Shown here piece by piece: positions 1 to 13,530 of a stretch of DNA of 64,000 bases; the stretch's first letter is position 1; every line of letters begins with the position of its first letter. Source of the DNA: Diorhabda sublineata (lineage: Eukaryota; Arthropoda; Insecta; Coleoptera; Chrysomelidae). The notes below the pieces were generated by a model, which was given only the letters and a program-made list of their open reading frames with translations, had not been told where the DNA came from and made no database searches. The position numbers were made by a program, and so were the translations under genes. Location of the stretch: positions 9,119,001-9,183,000 of the forward strand of contig NC_079477.1 in NCBI RefSeq assembly GCF_026230105.1, in the 5' to 3' direction.

Positions 1-887
1 TAGTTTATTAGTAATCACATTCCTTAGTTTGTAAATAAACAGAATATAGTAGGTATTACAAGGTACTTCAGAAATCAAAATCAAAAGGAACAGAATAATT
101 TGGCACTGAAGTGATTTTAGAGATATAGAGTGAGAGCCCTTACCATGAGAAATTAAATTGGTCTTTTGAGAAAAACGTTCCCAATTTATCTCCTACTATC
201 ATAACATCCTAGCGCTCACTGAATTTAATTCAAGAAGAATCATTGAAACGCCAATATATGACCCTAGAAACTCATTCTATTATGTTATACCACAATATAG
301 TTTGGTCCAAACATTTTTGTTATTAGATCCCATTTTTCACTTTGCGTGGTTGTTTATTTGTGAGTAAATCCATAATATTTGATTTTGAGATACATAAGCA
401 CCGCAAATTTAGAAAACATTTTCAATTCTATATCGATAAAAAAGCTCAATTTATATCATATATTCAGGTTTGATTTTTCTTATATACCTTTCTTTTCCAT
501 TAACTTTTTCAATTATTTTATTTTGAATACGAATCAAATATTTCAGAATGAACAATACTAATATTCAATAAAGAGTTCTTTCATGTCTGTCTGTCAAAAA
601 TCTTATCAGTTCTTGCTAACAAAATATTTTGAGGCCGTTATAAAATTTCACTTTACTTTCTGGTAAATACTAATGAAAACATTCTGGGCTTATCCAGAAG
701 TTAATGATAGTTTCATACCAAACCGTTAGGTTGATGATTATCGTATACATTTCTTGTGAATGCGATCAGAATTTGGATATTTCAACTATATAATCATTTT
801 TATATGAAATTTACTACGAAAAATAGAAAAAACTATCAATACAAATTTTTCTCTATATCTAATAACATTACTAACATTTTTTTTCAG
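1..887 (+). other. intron of the ninaC-like gene (window starts inside it)
   Basis: I see no exon upstream of the acceptor at 886-887. The short open frame at 379-561 has low-complexity F/I/N/Y composition and no family resemblance. This stretch is most simply the intron before the first visible myosin exon. The head of the gene (kinase domain and most of the motor, by analogy with Drosophila NinaC) would lie before the window. Confidence 0.6.
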
Positions 888-3800
888 AAAATTTGTATTA
901 TGAAGAAAAGAAAAAAATCATAATATATGATGAGAACACGTTTGGAATAGTTCATTATACTGGAAAAGTTTCATACGATTGTAGAAAAATGCCAGAGAAA
1001 AATAGAGATTTCTTAGCACCAGAAATAATTGAAACAATGAGAAGCTCTAAAAATCCAATTATAGTAACTCTTTTCACTGCAAAATTGGATCGTACTGGGA
1101 ATCTCATATTACCATCGGAAGAAATAAAGAAAAATAAATATATTCTTGGTTCAAAGGTAATATAAATAACCTTAATGGAGTAATCAAACTAGTATTCAAA
1201 ATATTGTTAAAAATGCATCACCTGTTGTTTGATTTCGAAATTATTTTCAGATATCTATGAACAGAGAATATTCACAAATACGAAAAATGCGAACCCAATC
1301 AACAATATTTAGATCTTTATGTCTTGAATTACTCAAAGAGTTGTCTATTGGATCCGGTTCTGGTGGAACGCATTTTGTACGTTGTATTAGAACCGACCTG
1401 AAAGGACGACCAAACAATTTCAAGAGAGAATTAGTCAAACATCAATTAAGAGCTATGGGAATTGCTGACACGGCTAAAATTAGACAATCCGGGTATTCGC
1501 AAAGAATCTCTTTTTCAGAATTCCTTAGAAGGTAATACCGATTTACTCTTATATCAATTTACTGTAAACAGATTTCTAGAATATTTTCTGCAGCACTATT
1601 TTGTAGAATTGATATTTTGTAGTTGATCAGTGGATTGAACTGCACATCAAAAATTAAACGAAGTGTCTATTGGCACCCTTCACGGAAAAATCCGTGACTC
1701 TAATTTCAACCATAGACTCGGACTTTTTTAAAGAAATGAACCGAATGAAGGTTTATCCGTCTAATTTCAGCCGTGAATGTTAAGCTTTAACTCACGGATG
1801 AATACTTTCCACGGATAAATATCATCCACGGACAAATACCGCCTTCAGATGAAATCTGACATATGTGAAATTTCTAATCCCAATATATTTTTTTCATTCA
1901 TTTAGAAGCAATTATCCAAAAAAATTATTAATAAATAATTTGATTGTAAGAATAACCTTAGTAAGTCCGTCGCAATTGTTTACGGATGATTAGGTTAGGT
2001 TAGTTTAGTTTTAAAATTTCCCTGTTTCTAAAATTAAAATTAGATCACGGTTTTTTCTGTGGAGGGTGGTAGTTATGGATCATATGGTGAGATTTAGATA
2101 CACAAAAAAGCTTCATTCTGATCTATCTATAAAAATGTCCAGGTGTATAAGGTTAAAATGATGGCCAAGGATTTTTCCATGAGGGATGGCGATTTCTATG
2201 AAAATTTCCGTCTGTAAGAGCCACGGAGCCATGTTCAGAAGCTAGCCTGGATACGTTCATTAGTTTTCGGGAACTGGTCGAGTTAATCGGGTCGTAGTCA
2301 TATGATATGATCCTTTCTACTTTGGTAGACCGGTGGGTAAATGCGATAAGCCGACGGGTTGTTTCATGTATCTATGGTTTTTTGAACTTTGAAAATTATT
2401 TATTCCCCTGACGATTAAAGTTTCCTGAAAGCATTTGTGAAGACTTTTAGTTAACATTAATTAATAATCCGTTTCGTTTCAGGTACAAATTCCTAGCTTT
2501 CGATTTTGACGAAAGTGTTGACATCACAAAAGATAACTGTCGATTACTGATGATCAGATTGAAAATGGAGGATTGGGCATTGGGAAAAACCAAAGTTTTT
2601 TTGAAATACTACCACGAGGAATATTTATCGAGATTGTATGAAACGCACGTGAAGAAGATAATAAAAATACAAAGCATTCTCCGAGGATTTCTGGTAAAAT
2701 GTAGACTTGCTAAACAAATTAAAGAAGACAAAAAAGAAGTGGGTAAGTTGAAAAATCAACGTTATTTTCTTATACTGAAAGAATGATTATATTGATATGT
2801 AGAGAATAATCTCGCAGTATAGTTTATTCTAAACGAGATTAAATACTCACTTCTTCCTCTGTTTATTATAAATAATTTTCTAGCGAGGTAGGGGAAACTT
2901 ATATTTCAAACAAATGACCTTTAGAAATCACATTTGAATGTTGTTTTCCTAATAAAAAGATTCATAAAATGAAATAATCCTCTTATACACCTCAGTCTTC
3001 ATAAAACAACTGATATATTATTGGTTGATATTTGGTATATACGTGAATAACTCGAAAACTGCTGAACGGATTTCAACGCTGCTTAAACCAATCGATAGAG
3101 CAATTCAAAACGAAGATTTTGATGTCAAGGTTTGGGGAAAAACATCGAAATTCAACACATATTTAAAATCAAAGATCTGTGATGCTTCTGTATGGTAATT
3201 GCAATGATTGAGTGACATTTCAGCCGTGTCAAACTTGAAGCAACAATCAACTATGGAATACTTCATCTAATTTGATAGATACTGTGAATTCTGTAGCTTA
3301 TCATTTGGTGGTTTGAAGAATTTCTATCAATAAGCGTTGTATGAATCAAATACGAAAGCTTTTTGGTGGAGGTTTAAAATGTATGCATAATTTCAATCAA
3401 TGAACAAAATGTACACCTTACTTAATATTTCCATTACATTTCTTCAATTTTATACATGTGCGTTTATACAGAGAACTTTATAATATAGATAAATCGGAAT
3501 ATCATAAATACTATCATAGAAAAATCAACCTTCTTTTTTTTGTAATTAAAAAAGACGAAACTTTTGTCTCAGATTACTCCCAAATTTTGCACAGAGGAGC
3601 TTTTTTATATGAGGACTACAAAAAAGTTGTCGGTTTTCCAAAACAAATTCAACTAGGAGGAAATTCAAAAAAACTTGATAAAAACTCGTTTTTATAGAAA
3701 ACCAAACTTTCGATTCAAAAACTGGTATGATTTTCGGACTCTTCGACGCAAATACATGATATTACATGATTCTTTATACACTTCCAATATATACCCATAT

Positions 3801-6800
3801 TTTAATATTTTGGCACAGAACCGAAAAATTTTCAAAAAATTATAGATATGCTTGTGTATAAAATTCAATATGTCCAATATTGTGAGGGATATGGCGTGAT
3901 TCAATAAACAAAACGTGTACTCTTAATATTTCCATTGTATTTCTTCAATTTTATACATGTGAGAATTATACAGGGCGTAAGTTGGAACAAAATTTTCTCA
4001 TAAAAATTACAGTATTGCACCTCTTTTCAAATAGTGTCATAAGCTAAAAACACAATCTATCGAGTAATTAATTATAACATAGATTTTTACTTTTCGCAAG
4101 TTTTCTACTACTAATGGTTCAAAATGAACGAGATTTTCAAATTTTTTTACTTATGACACTATTTGAGCAGCGGTGTGATATAAAAATTCGTAGTATATAC
4201 GTTTTGAAATGGGAAAGTTGTGATATAAAGAAATCGGATGTAGAGCATATATACTCATTCAAATTGACGTTGATAGAAATATTTCTATCTTGTCATTATA
4301 TAAAATGCAATGATTGTCTCTATTATCACTTCTTCATATGCCTTAAGTCGCTTGAGGTCTGAGAACAGGAAGTAATTTTGAAAGAGTTCTTTCGTTCTTT
4401 TGAAAGTAATTCAACATATTTTTGGCTTGTTATTTGTTTTCGGTCTCATAGATAATCAATAGGGATAACACTCTTAAAATATGCTTTTTGCTTTCTTGCT
4501 ACACACTCCTCAGATGAGTCCATTATTTCGATTTTGGTTTTGTTTCTGGGATATAACACAAATTTCTTCTACTATCACGTATCGATGAAAAAATCTACTA
4601 GAATTACGGTTGAAAGTATCAAAACATTCAAATCCAAAATGTTCTTTCTATATTCGCAGAAAAGTCTAAGAATGTGAAGTTTTCCTCGTTACAGCCAATA
4701 CCATATATTGAAGAAAACGTGTATTTGAAGAATACATCAAGCTGATATATTTATCAAAATATATGTTTTCCAACTGATTATTCATCCTGAGGAATGTTAA
4801 CATAAGAGATACAGAATGATGAAGCCTACTTAATAGTTTGATTAGATTTTTATTCACTACTTTATGTGTTTTTTATTCCCATTTTACATTTAGTGTGTGT
4901 TTCGAGAACATGCCATCAAAAACTAGACATAGACATTACGGTCTATGACATAAAGGACACAAATTTCATTTTGGTTATTGAACTACCCGACATAAAAACG
5001 AATATACAGCAAATTTTCATTGTTTAAAAGATGGTTTATTTTGATATATAGCTTTCTGTCCAATATATGCTACCAATCGCCTATTGTTATTGAAATTTAT
5101 TGTATAGTAAAAATACCCTAGGTTGATAGCAAAATACCTATGGGGTGTAGATGTAAGGAGAAATATCTCATATGCAAAAAAAATTTAGGAAGTGCCCAAC
5201 TGTATATGATAAATAACAGTTCAGAAACCTTCCTGGTGTAGAGAAACGTTATGGTGTGAATGTGGCGATTCTAAATTAATTGAATTATGCCGAGTTAAAG
5301 AATTTGATATCCTCTTTGACTCGAGCAGGTCATTATCGAAAATTTCAACGACTTTTGTTGTACAAAAATGCGAAAAGTTCTACAGGGCGCTTACTTTAAA
5401 ATTTACCCTGATGCTAATGTTGCGCCAACCTTATTTAACATAATTGGACAATCACTTTTCACAATCACATTTTTTTTTCTTCATCTTCACACTCCATAAA
5501 AATACAGTTACGTACGCTGGCCATTATTTTCGGAAAACTACTACACATATGTATGTTTTAAAGTAACATGGCGAATAGAAGTCTAGTGACTAGACTGAAA
5601 ATTATGAAGCGTTAATTATTGATAAACATCTTTATACATAAAATAGGATCCCTATTTCCCTTGGTCATACCATTACGCGTGAACGGCTGGACGATTTTAC
5701 TATTTATTTGTTGTGTTGGTTATTGTCGGGAGAAGGTTCTTATGAAAGAAAATTCAAGAATAATTTTTTAAGAATACTAATTCTAATCTAACCTTAGCGC
5801 TTTGGACAATTTAAACTTTTTTAATGTAACATTATGACGTTTGAAATGTTACAAATATCATCAAAGATATAAAAATTCAATTCAATATAGACTTCTAGTA
5901 AATTTGGATAGACTAACATGAACGTTACTAACATAACAAGTGATATACTCGGTTATAAGGAAGAATACAATAGTTTTCCATAATTTACAGTTTGAATTTT
6001 CATTTTTAAAAATGCCAACAATTAGACGCAGAGCTCGCATTGCTGCGAATCAAAGATATACAAGAGCAAGTCAAACAGACGAGCAACGCGAAGCGCGGAA
6101 TAAAGTTGAACGGAATCGATGGAATCAATATCAACAACATAGAAATGTTGCGTTTAATGCCTATTGAACTGCATTCACTTATAACGTAGAAATAGAGTAC
6201 AATTCACAGCATATTACTATTGGACCAATGAACATTGTATGCCATATTGCAAATTGACGCCATTGGTACCGCCACCATTACATTCATTGGTTTCCGGAAA
6301 TGGGCCAGATTCTAAACATTTTTTGACTCATATTCAGTAATACAATAATTGTCTTCAAATGCCATCAATTGGTGCAACAAAAATCATTCAAGGAATTTTT
6401 ACGCCAACTTTTAAGATTCAGGGTCAAATATATCATTTAACAGGTTCCTTATTGCCAACGAATAGTGACTACAAATTTATTTATGGGCGATTCAGCAAGA
6501 CAAGTCGATCCGCATTGTCCACACAATAATTCGGTGAAAAGACCAATTATGAAACAGCTCCAAACGTTTTTTCATCAACATAACGAATTGGTTGCATTAT
6601 TCACGACCGCTTTAGACCGCATACCGTCTGATAATCACAAAATTGTCATCAAAAATGATAAGACGCCAGCAGGAGAACACTCGAGACGTTTTAATGCACC
6701 AGCAATTAACGAAGTCGCTATTGTCGTCGGGAGTGAAAATTTAGAAAATCGAAATATTGTTTTACATCGCCGTAGCAATCAACTGCAGCGTGCTTTGGCA

Positions 6801-9800
6801 AGGTGAAGATGGATATAATTTTTCAATGAAGGTGATAAATCCAATTACAGGTTCCGAAACAATTTAAATATTTATTTCAATGAGTTATTATTCATACAGA
6901 CTAATGGTTCGGAAAAATAAGAATAATCATATCTTAAAATGTGGCGTTTCTTCCGCCAATATGCTGTGGATATGTACGTGAAAGTTGAAATTGAGCGATT
7001 GACATTTATCACGTTGAACCAGGCAAAACTGCGTAATGAAGAATATATTCATCTACGGGATGCCATAAATGCTGATGGAAATGCACAGAATGTAGGTAGA
7101 AAAACTATTCTCCCTGCCACATATACGTCGGAAGTCCGCGGAATATGCATGAATACGCTCAGGATGTTATGTCGTATGTTCCTCATTATGGCGCACCAGA
7201 TTTGGTTATAATGAAAGGGCTTGACCAAAATTAGATTCTGAATACAATTGGGACCGATTTCGTACGGTCGATTTTAAGAAATTTAAAAAAAATACGAAAA
7301 AAGTTTTGTAAATGTGTTTTTTTGGAATAAATTTTAAATATCTATCGGGTTAGCTCGGAAAAAAATAAATGCTTTTTTTTATTTGTAACAAGCATGTAAT
7401 GAATAAATAATATAATTGCAACTGAAATACATTCTCTTTGTTCCAACAGTTGAACAACTACAGCCTAGAAGAAGAGATAGTATGACAGAAGACGAAGCTG
7501 CCGAAGTCATTCAAAAGGGTAAAGTAATTTAGTAACTAAAAGCTAAACATATTATACCCTCCAATAGTAGCTTTATAGTATAAATAGACACATTATGTAT
7601 ATTCAGCTTACAGAAACGCTGCAAGACGTAGAGAAGTTCTAGAAGCTTACAAACAACTAGGTGAAGAAGATAAATATTTTATTAGACCTTACGCTAGAAA
7701 GTGGAAGAACAAGACTTTGTTTTCAGTTTTAATGAGATATAGAGCAAAAAGAGTTCAAGATTTCTACAATTTGGCTCAACAAGTAAGTAATTATAAATTA
7801 TATCGTGGTATCTACTTTATAATTATTTTTCAGGTCCACCTTTATAATATGAATGCGTATCACAAATTGCTACAGACAAAAGAGGGCATCGACTTAGACT
7901 TCATAGATATTAGAGCTCAAGTAGGTTCATATCTGGATGACATCAACAATTCTGTTCTTAAACTATATTTTCGATTGGAAGATATACCCTTCTACAATAC
8001 TTCTCATATGTCTGATTACCTCACTAATATTGGGTACGGTATCAAAATAGTTATTAACCTAACAAATTTGATAAAATAGATACAGTGAAGAAAGTTTTTA
8101 CGCAGGCGTCTACAAATGGGTTTGAAACGCATTACGGGCAGTATTTTTTCAATATTACATTTCATATATCTCTTCCAACTATTCTACGCTAATAGTCTAA
8201 CCTCTCTGAATGGTAGTTTCCGTTTTTCTACCCATTTCTTAAACTCAATCTTCCCATTTATTTCAAGGTCTCTCTTTTTAGTTCTTTCTTTAGGTCTAAT
8301 TTACTTTACTTTTAATTCAAATAATTTACAATAGGTAACAGTAATAAAGATAGTTTAATATATTAGTGGTGATATTTTCTTTTTACATTCACCGGTAAGT
8401 TAATTTTTCTAATATAACTTCTTGCCTTCGCTTTTCATGTAAATTTTTAACTGTGAATTGCTACGTCATATATTCATTCTATTCTAAGTAATTCTTGACA
8501 AAAATGATCTAAATCATCTCTTTTCAGTAAAAAAATTTATTTTGAACTATTTTGAGAAAGAAAAGGAATTATTTCTGTCCGCTTATACATAGTTATGGGG
8601 TAAAGTAATGAACGAAATTTAAGAAAATAAACTACCAAAATAAAGAAATTTTCCTAGTAAAAACATATTTAATTATCATTTTTTTTTCAATTATTCTCAT
8701 ACAACAACTGTTTGTCGATGTCAGTCTCAGGAACGATAGATATTGTAATTGAAGTCATGAAGGATCGTGTGTTTTACCTAACAAAACACATTTCGGAAGA
8801 CCTTCAATTGCTAGAAGCCATGTAAGCAAAATTACTGCAAAATTTAATGAAACGGGATGCTTCAAAATCTGGAAGACCAGAAATAAGCCACAATTCAAAG
8901 TTAGATATTTTGCTATCATTAAAAGATAACCTCACGCAACTAAAACCGAAATTACGATACAAAAAAATGTTGGTTAGATGTAGCAAAGTTTTCAGAGAAA
9001 GGCAAGCTGCATCCAATTTTTTATATCGCAGAAAAGTAAGCTTTGTCAAATAATGTAATACAAATTTTATATTTTCATCGAAAACGAATATTGCATAAAT
9101 TTTACGCAAAACTTTATTATAACAATAAGTGTTATATTATGTGCTTTTTCTATCCGATCTATTTTATCTACTCGTTCCTTTCTTAATTGTTCTTTACTAT
9201 TTACTTTATTATTGTTGCCTCTAACAAGTGATGAAGAAAAAAGATATCTTTTTAGAATTTGATATTACTATTTTGAACAAATAGAACTGAATGAGAAGAG
9301 AATAAGCCTTTATTTCCTTGTTTATTATACCGTGTTTTCTTTCAACCTTTTATTTTCTCATTTCATTCCATTAGATTTTATTTTACTAGTATTTTCTTCT
9401 ATTAATGTCCACAAACTTTTCGTCAATTTTCTCTCATTTTCCATAAACTGATCTAGAGAATTGTACATTATTACTTGTCCATCGACGTTCTCTTCTGTTG
9501 TTGCTATCCATATTAATAATTTTCCGCATTTATTTTGGTCTTTATCTAGAATAAGTTGTCTTCGGATCCCACAAGTACCACATCAACGGCGAATAGGAAT
9601 TATGGTAGTATTGCATCCTACATTTTTATTTATTGCTTATCATTCACATCATTTCTTTGCACTTTTTTAGTGCGTCATCTATTAGTATGTAAAATAGTGA
9701 AGAAAACAATACGCCTTCTTATGTCCAGTTTTTGTTTTGTAGATGTTTGTGTTCGATATAGTGTGTTCTTATTTTGTTTGTCATTCCTATAGAGTGCTTG

Positions 9801-10821
9801 TACCATCATTATCCTAGTCTTTTTGTCATTCCTTCTCCTTCAGCTCCTCCGTTTCTTTTTGGATGGAATATTTATCAACGCTGTGAAGCATATATGCATC
9901 TTCAATAGTTCTCCTATTTGTCTCAGTCTAAATATTAAGTCTTGCTTGCTCTTTCTCTTCATTTTGAGATTCTTACAACGTTGCCTCCAGTTTGTGTCTA
10001 AGTTTGTTTCCTTTTATTCTTTTATGCTAGTCAATGTTATACCTCATTAATTTGCGCAATTAAGTTTCATTTATGAAAGTAAATTTTATTGTAGAGATAT
10101 TAAAAACAATGAAGAACCATGGGATAGTCCATACCGCTGGCGTGAATCTATATCCCAAACAAAAGATGAATCAACCGATGATGACATGGATACAAATGAC
10201 ACTTTAGCAAAAATAAACTACAGAAGAGAACCAGATGAAGATCTGGTAGCTCTCGCAAGCCCTGTAGAATCCGATGGTGGGAAATTCACCAAGGATATAA
10301 TTAATGAGGACATTAGAACCCAAAATAGACAAACTATCAATTCAAATAAAAATGTAGATGAGAAGAATATTAAAAGTGGAGGAAACACGCAATATAAAGT
10401 GAATTTGAAAAAAATTGAGAATTCTTATAAACCTCATAGTGCACCAGATTTTCTGAAAAACTCTACTCCTGCTAATAAAGATTTTGATTACATCAAAGCT
10501 ACTCCCATTAACATTAAACCTAAATATTCTATTGATCCTTTGGATGAGCTCAGAAATATCGGGAGAAGAGATAGTAACGCTTCTGATGATGATCCTCCTT
10601 ATAATTTTAAAGGAATGTTGCGAAAAACCAATTTCAGAAGAGAATCTTTGAATAATGCTTTCCAAACAGTGAGAAAACTATCTTTAACCAAAGAAAATTT
10701 GAAGAATAGTAAAAATAGTTTATCCAACGGTCATTACGAAGATGAAGCTATAAATGGAAAACATATTTCAGTGGAAATTTTACCAGGACTTGTTATGGAA
10801 GGTGTTGAAATTGAATTGTGA
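888..10821 (+). CDS. ninaC: class III myosin, NinaC-like (3' part of gene, seven exons)
   Basis: Exons read by splice site and phase: 888-1156, 1251-1531, 2483-2742, 7450-7518, 7607-7782, 7834-8033 and 10095-10821 (stop TGA 10819-10821). Together they give 659 residues of the C-terminal half. The first three exons hold the end of a myosin motor: an FGIVHYTGKVSYD block, then GTHFVRCIRTD, QLRAMG and the converter-region ALGKTKVFL. Two IQ motifs follow, IQSILRGFLVK in exon 3 and IQKAYRNAARR, which is split by the intron at 7519-7606. After that come a myosin III-type tail (exons 5-6) and a charged, low-complexity C-terminus. In flies NinaC is an unusual myosin with an N-terminal kinase, acting in photoreceptor rhabdomeres with calmodulin and the INAD scaffold; this role is known for the family and inferred here. 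The motor end reads closest to NinaC from memory. The kinase domain and start codon are outside the window. Every junction keeps phase. Confidence 0.9.
1532..2482 (+). other. intron with imperfect CACGGAT-type inverted repeats
   Basis: A ninaC-like intron. Between about 1675 and 1850 the words cacgga/tccgtg recur in both orientations, for example a self-complementary cacggaaaaatccgtg near 1680. More copies lie near 2045 and 2220. A short GGTTAGGTTAG run sits near 1990. This is probably the remains of a small DNA transposon; I recognise no coding sequence. Confidence 0.35.
3391..3972. repeat. direct repeat pair about 505 bp apart
   Basis: The block at 3391-3471 recurs at 3898-3972. Both contain an aacaaaa(c/a)gt start, taatatttccatt, then tttcttcaattttatacatg, and end in (t)ttatacag. 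The copies differ at about one base in ten. The DNA between them has one open frame (3458-3697) that I do not recognise. It could be a solo element with short terminal direct repeats or a local duplication. Confidence 0.6.
6012..7215 (+). pseudogene. Helitron Rep/helicase relic, N-terminal part, frameshifted
   Basis: Broken reading frames at 6012-6167, about 6170-6460, 6465-6806 and 6939-7211 line up in order with the conserved N-terminal 'Helitron helicase-like' region of rolling-circle transposons. Recognisable pieces are NKVERNRWNQY, then NNCLQMPS, IYHLTGSLLP, HKIVIKNDKTPAGEHSRRFNAP, EVAIVV and IVLHRR, and after a shift RLTFITLNQAKLRNEEYIH and ILPATY. It stops before the Rep catalytic region. 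It lies inside the 4.7-kb intron of the myosin gene, in the same orientation, and is dead through several stops and shifts. A C-terminal Helitron helicase piece is at 53.6 kb. Confidence 0.8.
8770..9040 (+). pseudogene. Tc1/mariner-superfamily transposase relic, N-terminal HTH part
   Basis: Two overlapping frames carry the two halves of a paired helix-turn-helix DNA-binding region. FGRPSIARSHVSKITAKFNETG is followed, one frame away, by KSGRPEISHNSKLDILLSLKDN. This 'GRPxIS..K' pattern is typical of the N-terminus of Tc1/IS630-like (DDE_3) transposases. The catalytic part is absent. It lies in the last intron of the myosin gene. The C-terminal catalytic part of what looks like the same family is at 29.9-30.2 kb on the other strand. 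Confidence 0.6.
9361..9990 (-). pseudogene. possible LINE reverse-transcriptase relic
   Basis: On the minus strand, broken frames give EGVLFSSLFYILIDDALKK around 9660-9720, which resembles the 'G(C/V)xLSPLLFNxxxDDALK' block of non-LTR reverse transcriptases. Other frames nearby have similar composition but no clear YADD motif. It is in the last myosin intron. Resemblance rests on one motif, so confidence is low. Confidence 0.35.
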
Positions 10822-10853
10822 TAACTCACTACATTATTTCTACCGCTGTTAAT

Positions 10854-10859
10854 AATAAA
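10854..10859 (+). terminator. poly(A) signal of the ninaC-like gene
   Basis: AATAAA 33 bases after the stop codon, followed by an A-rich run and a T-rich stretch near 10878. Position and form fit an animal poly(A) signal. Confidence 0.6.
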
Positions 10860-10869
10860 AAAATGTATT

Positions 10870-13530
10870 CATAAAGTCGTTTTTTCTTTTATGATTTGAT
10901 GTTTAATTGCATTATATTCCAGGTTATTCAAATACATTCTATATTATATGATAAATAATCTTCACAAATCTACAGTGTCATCTTTCTCCACAGTTTTCAC
11001 CAAAATTGAGTCGTATCGAGGAGGAAACAACTTTTGTATTCATCTTTCGTAGAAATCTACCGCCTGTGTATTGAACCAGCGTGTAAACTACATCTTCAAA
11101 TCTTCGTCATTGCCAGAACGCTCATCAGGGTACAGGAATTTTTTGATGAATAAGAAAATGTCAAATTCGAATAAAATCAAGATTATAGGGTGAATTAACA
11201 AATAACCCTCAACCAAATTCCGTTGAAACAGCTGTTGTGTGTCAACGCGTAGATGTTGTACAATATACAATATACAGTACAAACAGTACAGTAATTTATT
11301 CCCGACAAAACAACTTCTCTTAGTGAAAAAAGAAATAGAAGGAGTAATGAATTTAGGTTTTTAAAATCATCATATAGTGACATCAAAATAGGCTGAAGAG
11401 GAAGAGAAACAGTTGTAACAATAAGTTGCAAAGTTCAGTTTATATATAAGGAAAGAAATGGTAGAGTAAACCAACTAAAAGAATCAATGTACAACGCGAT
11501 TTTCCCGAAACATACCAGAGCTGTGTTCAAAAATCATAAGAAGTAAGTGATTGTTGCCGAAACAAAATCACAACTGTACCTGATAACGTTATATCAAAAA
11601 CTTACGTCTAATCCGTACTTCTAGAATTAAGTCAGTCTATTTTTGTCTACTGAATAAATTAACCTGTAAGCCTATAAGATGCACACTGGTTATGTCCGCG
11701 GTCAACCAGACCTGTAAAGGACTTATACTATTTCCTCTGGGTTGAGTAGGTTGCGTCCACAATGATTTCATTTTGTTTTTTAATATAAGCTTTTCACGTT
11801 ATTTTTGTACATATTCATCATTCAACTTCACCACTTTTTTGAAATCTAAATTTATAACAGTCTACAATATACAAAACTTTTTTTTTTCACTTAACATTTC
11901 GGGCAGATTTGGAACATTAGACTCTGACTGCAAAAATATTTTTTGTCACAAAATTCATTTCAACCAATTACTTTGAATTTATTCCCATTCATGGTAGTAA
12001 CATGAGAGGGGGTGCTATAATAAATATAAGTTGGTAATGCGTATTTTACTTAAGCTCCAGATAAGAAAATGGTTAACCAGAATTCAAAATTTAGATATCG
12101 ATAATCCTGGAAAGTATAATTAGGTTAAAGAAGTATTTAGTAACACATTTCCTGAAAGGTCTTCGGGTCCCAATTCATAAAAGACTCTTACAGTAATCCG
12201 AATTAAAATTTGACCGCGGGAAGCAACTCGTATGCAACCAACCTATAGACAAAGTTAGACGTTATACTTATAAAATTAAAAACCTGTAATAATTTTTTGG
12301 AGAAATGAATATTTTACAAGAAAATTGTACTGAGAAAAGCATTCATAATATTCAATATTAGTAAGCTTCTCACATTTTTATCCCTACCTCGATTATTAAT
12401 TATTGTTATTGCAATGAAACAATAATTGATTAACAGAAAAATTTACTACTTTTGGCAGTGTGGCATTATAATTGACTTTTATTCTAGTCTTTAATTGTAA
12501 CAGAATTGCTTAACAGAAACAAGAATCTCATTTTTGGCTCGTGAAATAGTTATTTGACGAGACTCATTTGATGGTTCAATATGTTATATCTTACTACCGA
12601 TTTACGTAATGAGGATTTGACAAAATTAATATTGATATTAACTCCAATTTTAGAAACATGATGTTCTTGAAAAACATCCTGATTTTTATAGTTTCCAAAG
12701 TTGATATTTATTGTCGTTTAAAAAGTAACCTTGACCTTAAGGTTAAATCTATCTGAAAATCGGTATAACTATTTATACATGGTATACAATGCATTTTGTA
12801 TTCATGACCTTGACACCTCTTGATGATGTTTCCAAAAGTGGATGAAAATTTAACCTAAGACCAAGAACTTAACGAGTTTTAATATAAGGTGTAATAAAAA
12901 AATAAGTAATTTATATTTTAGATTTAGACAAATTCTGTCCAGAGGTTTTTCAATAAAAAAATGACATTTTAACATAATTCTATGTATTGTTATATTTCCA
13001 ATTTAGGGCTAATCAAAAAACGTTTATCCTTATCCTGTTCAACAAATAACAGTGTCAATACTATTTAACACAGAATGAATTAATAAAATTATTCAAAATT
13101 AAAAGCCTGTTTTTAAACTTATTTTGTTGTTAAATGTTTATTTTATACATATTCAGTATTTATACAACTCATCCTGATATACTTTGCTACATTTCGGGTA
13201 GTGCACATAGTGTATATTTTAACTTGGATTTTCTCCATCAAGATAAGTATTGAGTAACACACATGTTTTGCCTCACCTGCTATACATACCAGATATCTTG
13301 GGATGGTTATGTTTCACACGTATAAAAAGATTTCCAAAAAATTCCACTTACAAATTTATCTTTCAATACTTTATAATAGTGAAGTTTTTACTGTGTCATA
13401 ATATCTACGACGGCCGTTTTTTCTTCAACCTCCGATCTCTCCGTGCAGAAGGAAGCAGGCATGCGCTGTAGGCGACTGCGTACCTCTCGCACTACACTCC
13501 GCTACAGCCACGTAAAAATATTTTCCATTA
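10870..13530. other. intergenic DNA, no gene recognised
   Basis: Only short accidental open frames are present on either strand. A pyrimidine/purine-poor 'acaatatacaatatacagtacaaacagtacag' type low-complexity patch lies near 11258-11290. I find no transposon family I can name. Confidence 0.5.

Noticed and set aside
379..561. 60-codon frame before the first myosin exon
   Set aside because: Low-complexity, no splice sites that join in phase, no myosin similarity.
8804..9109. 101-codon minus-strand frame
   Set aside because: It is the antisense of the Tc1/mariner N-terminal relic.
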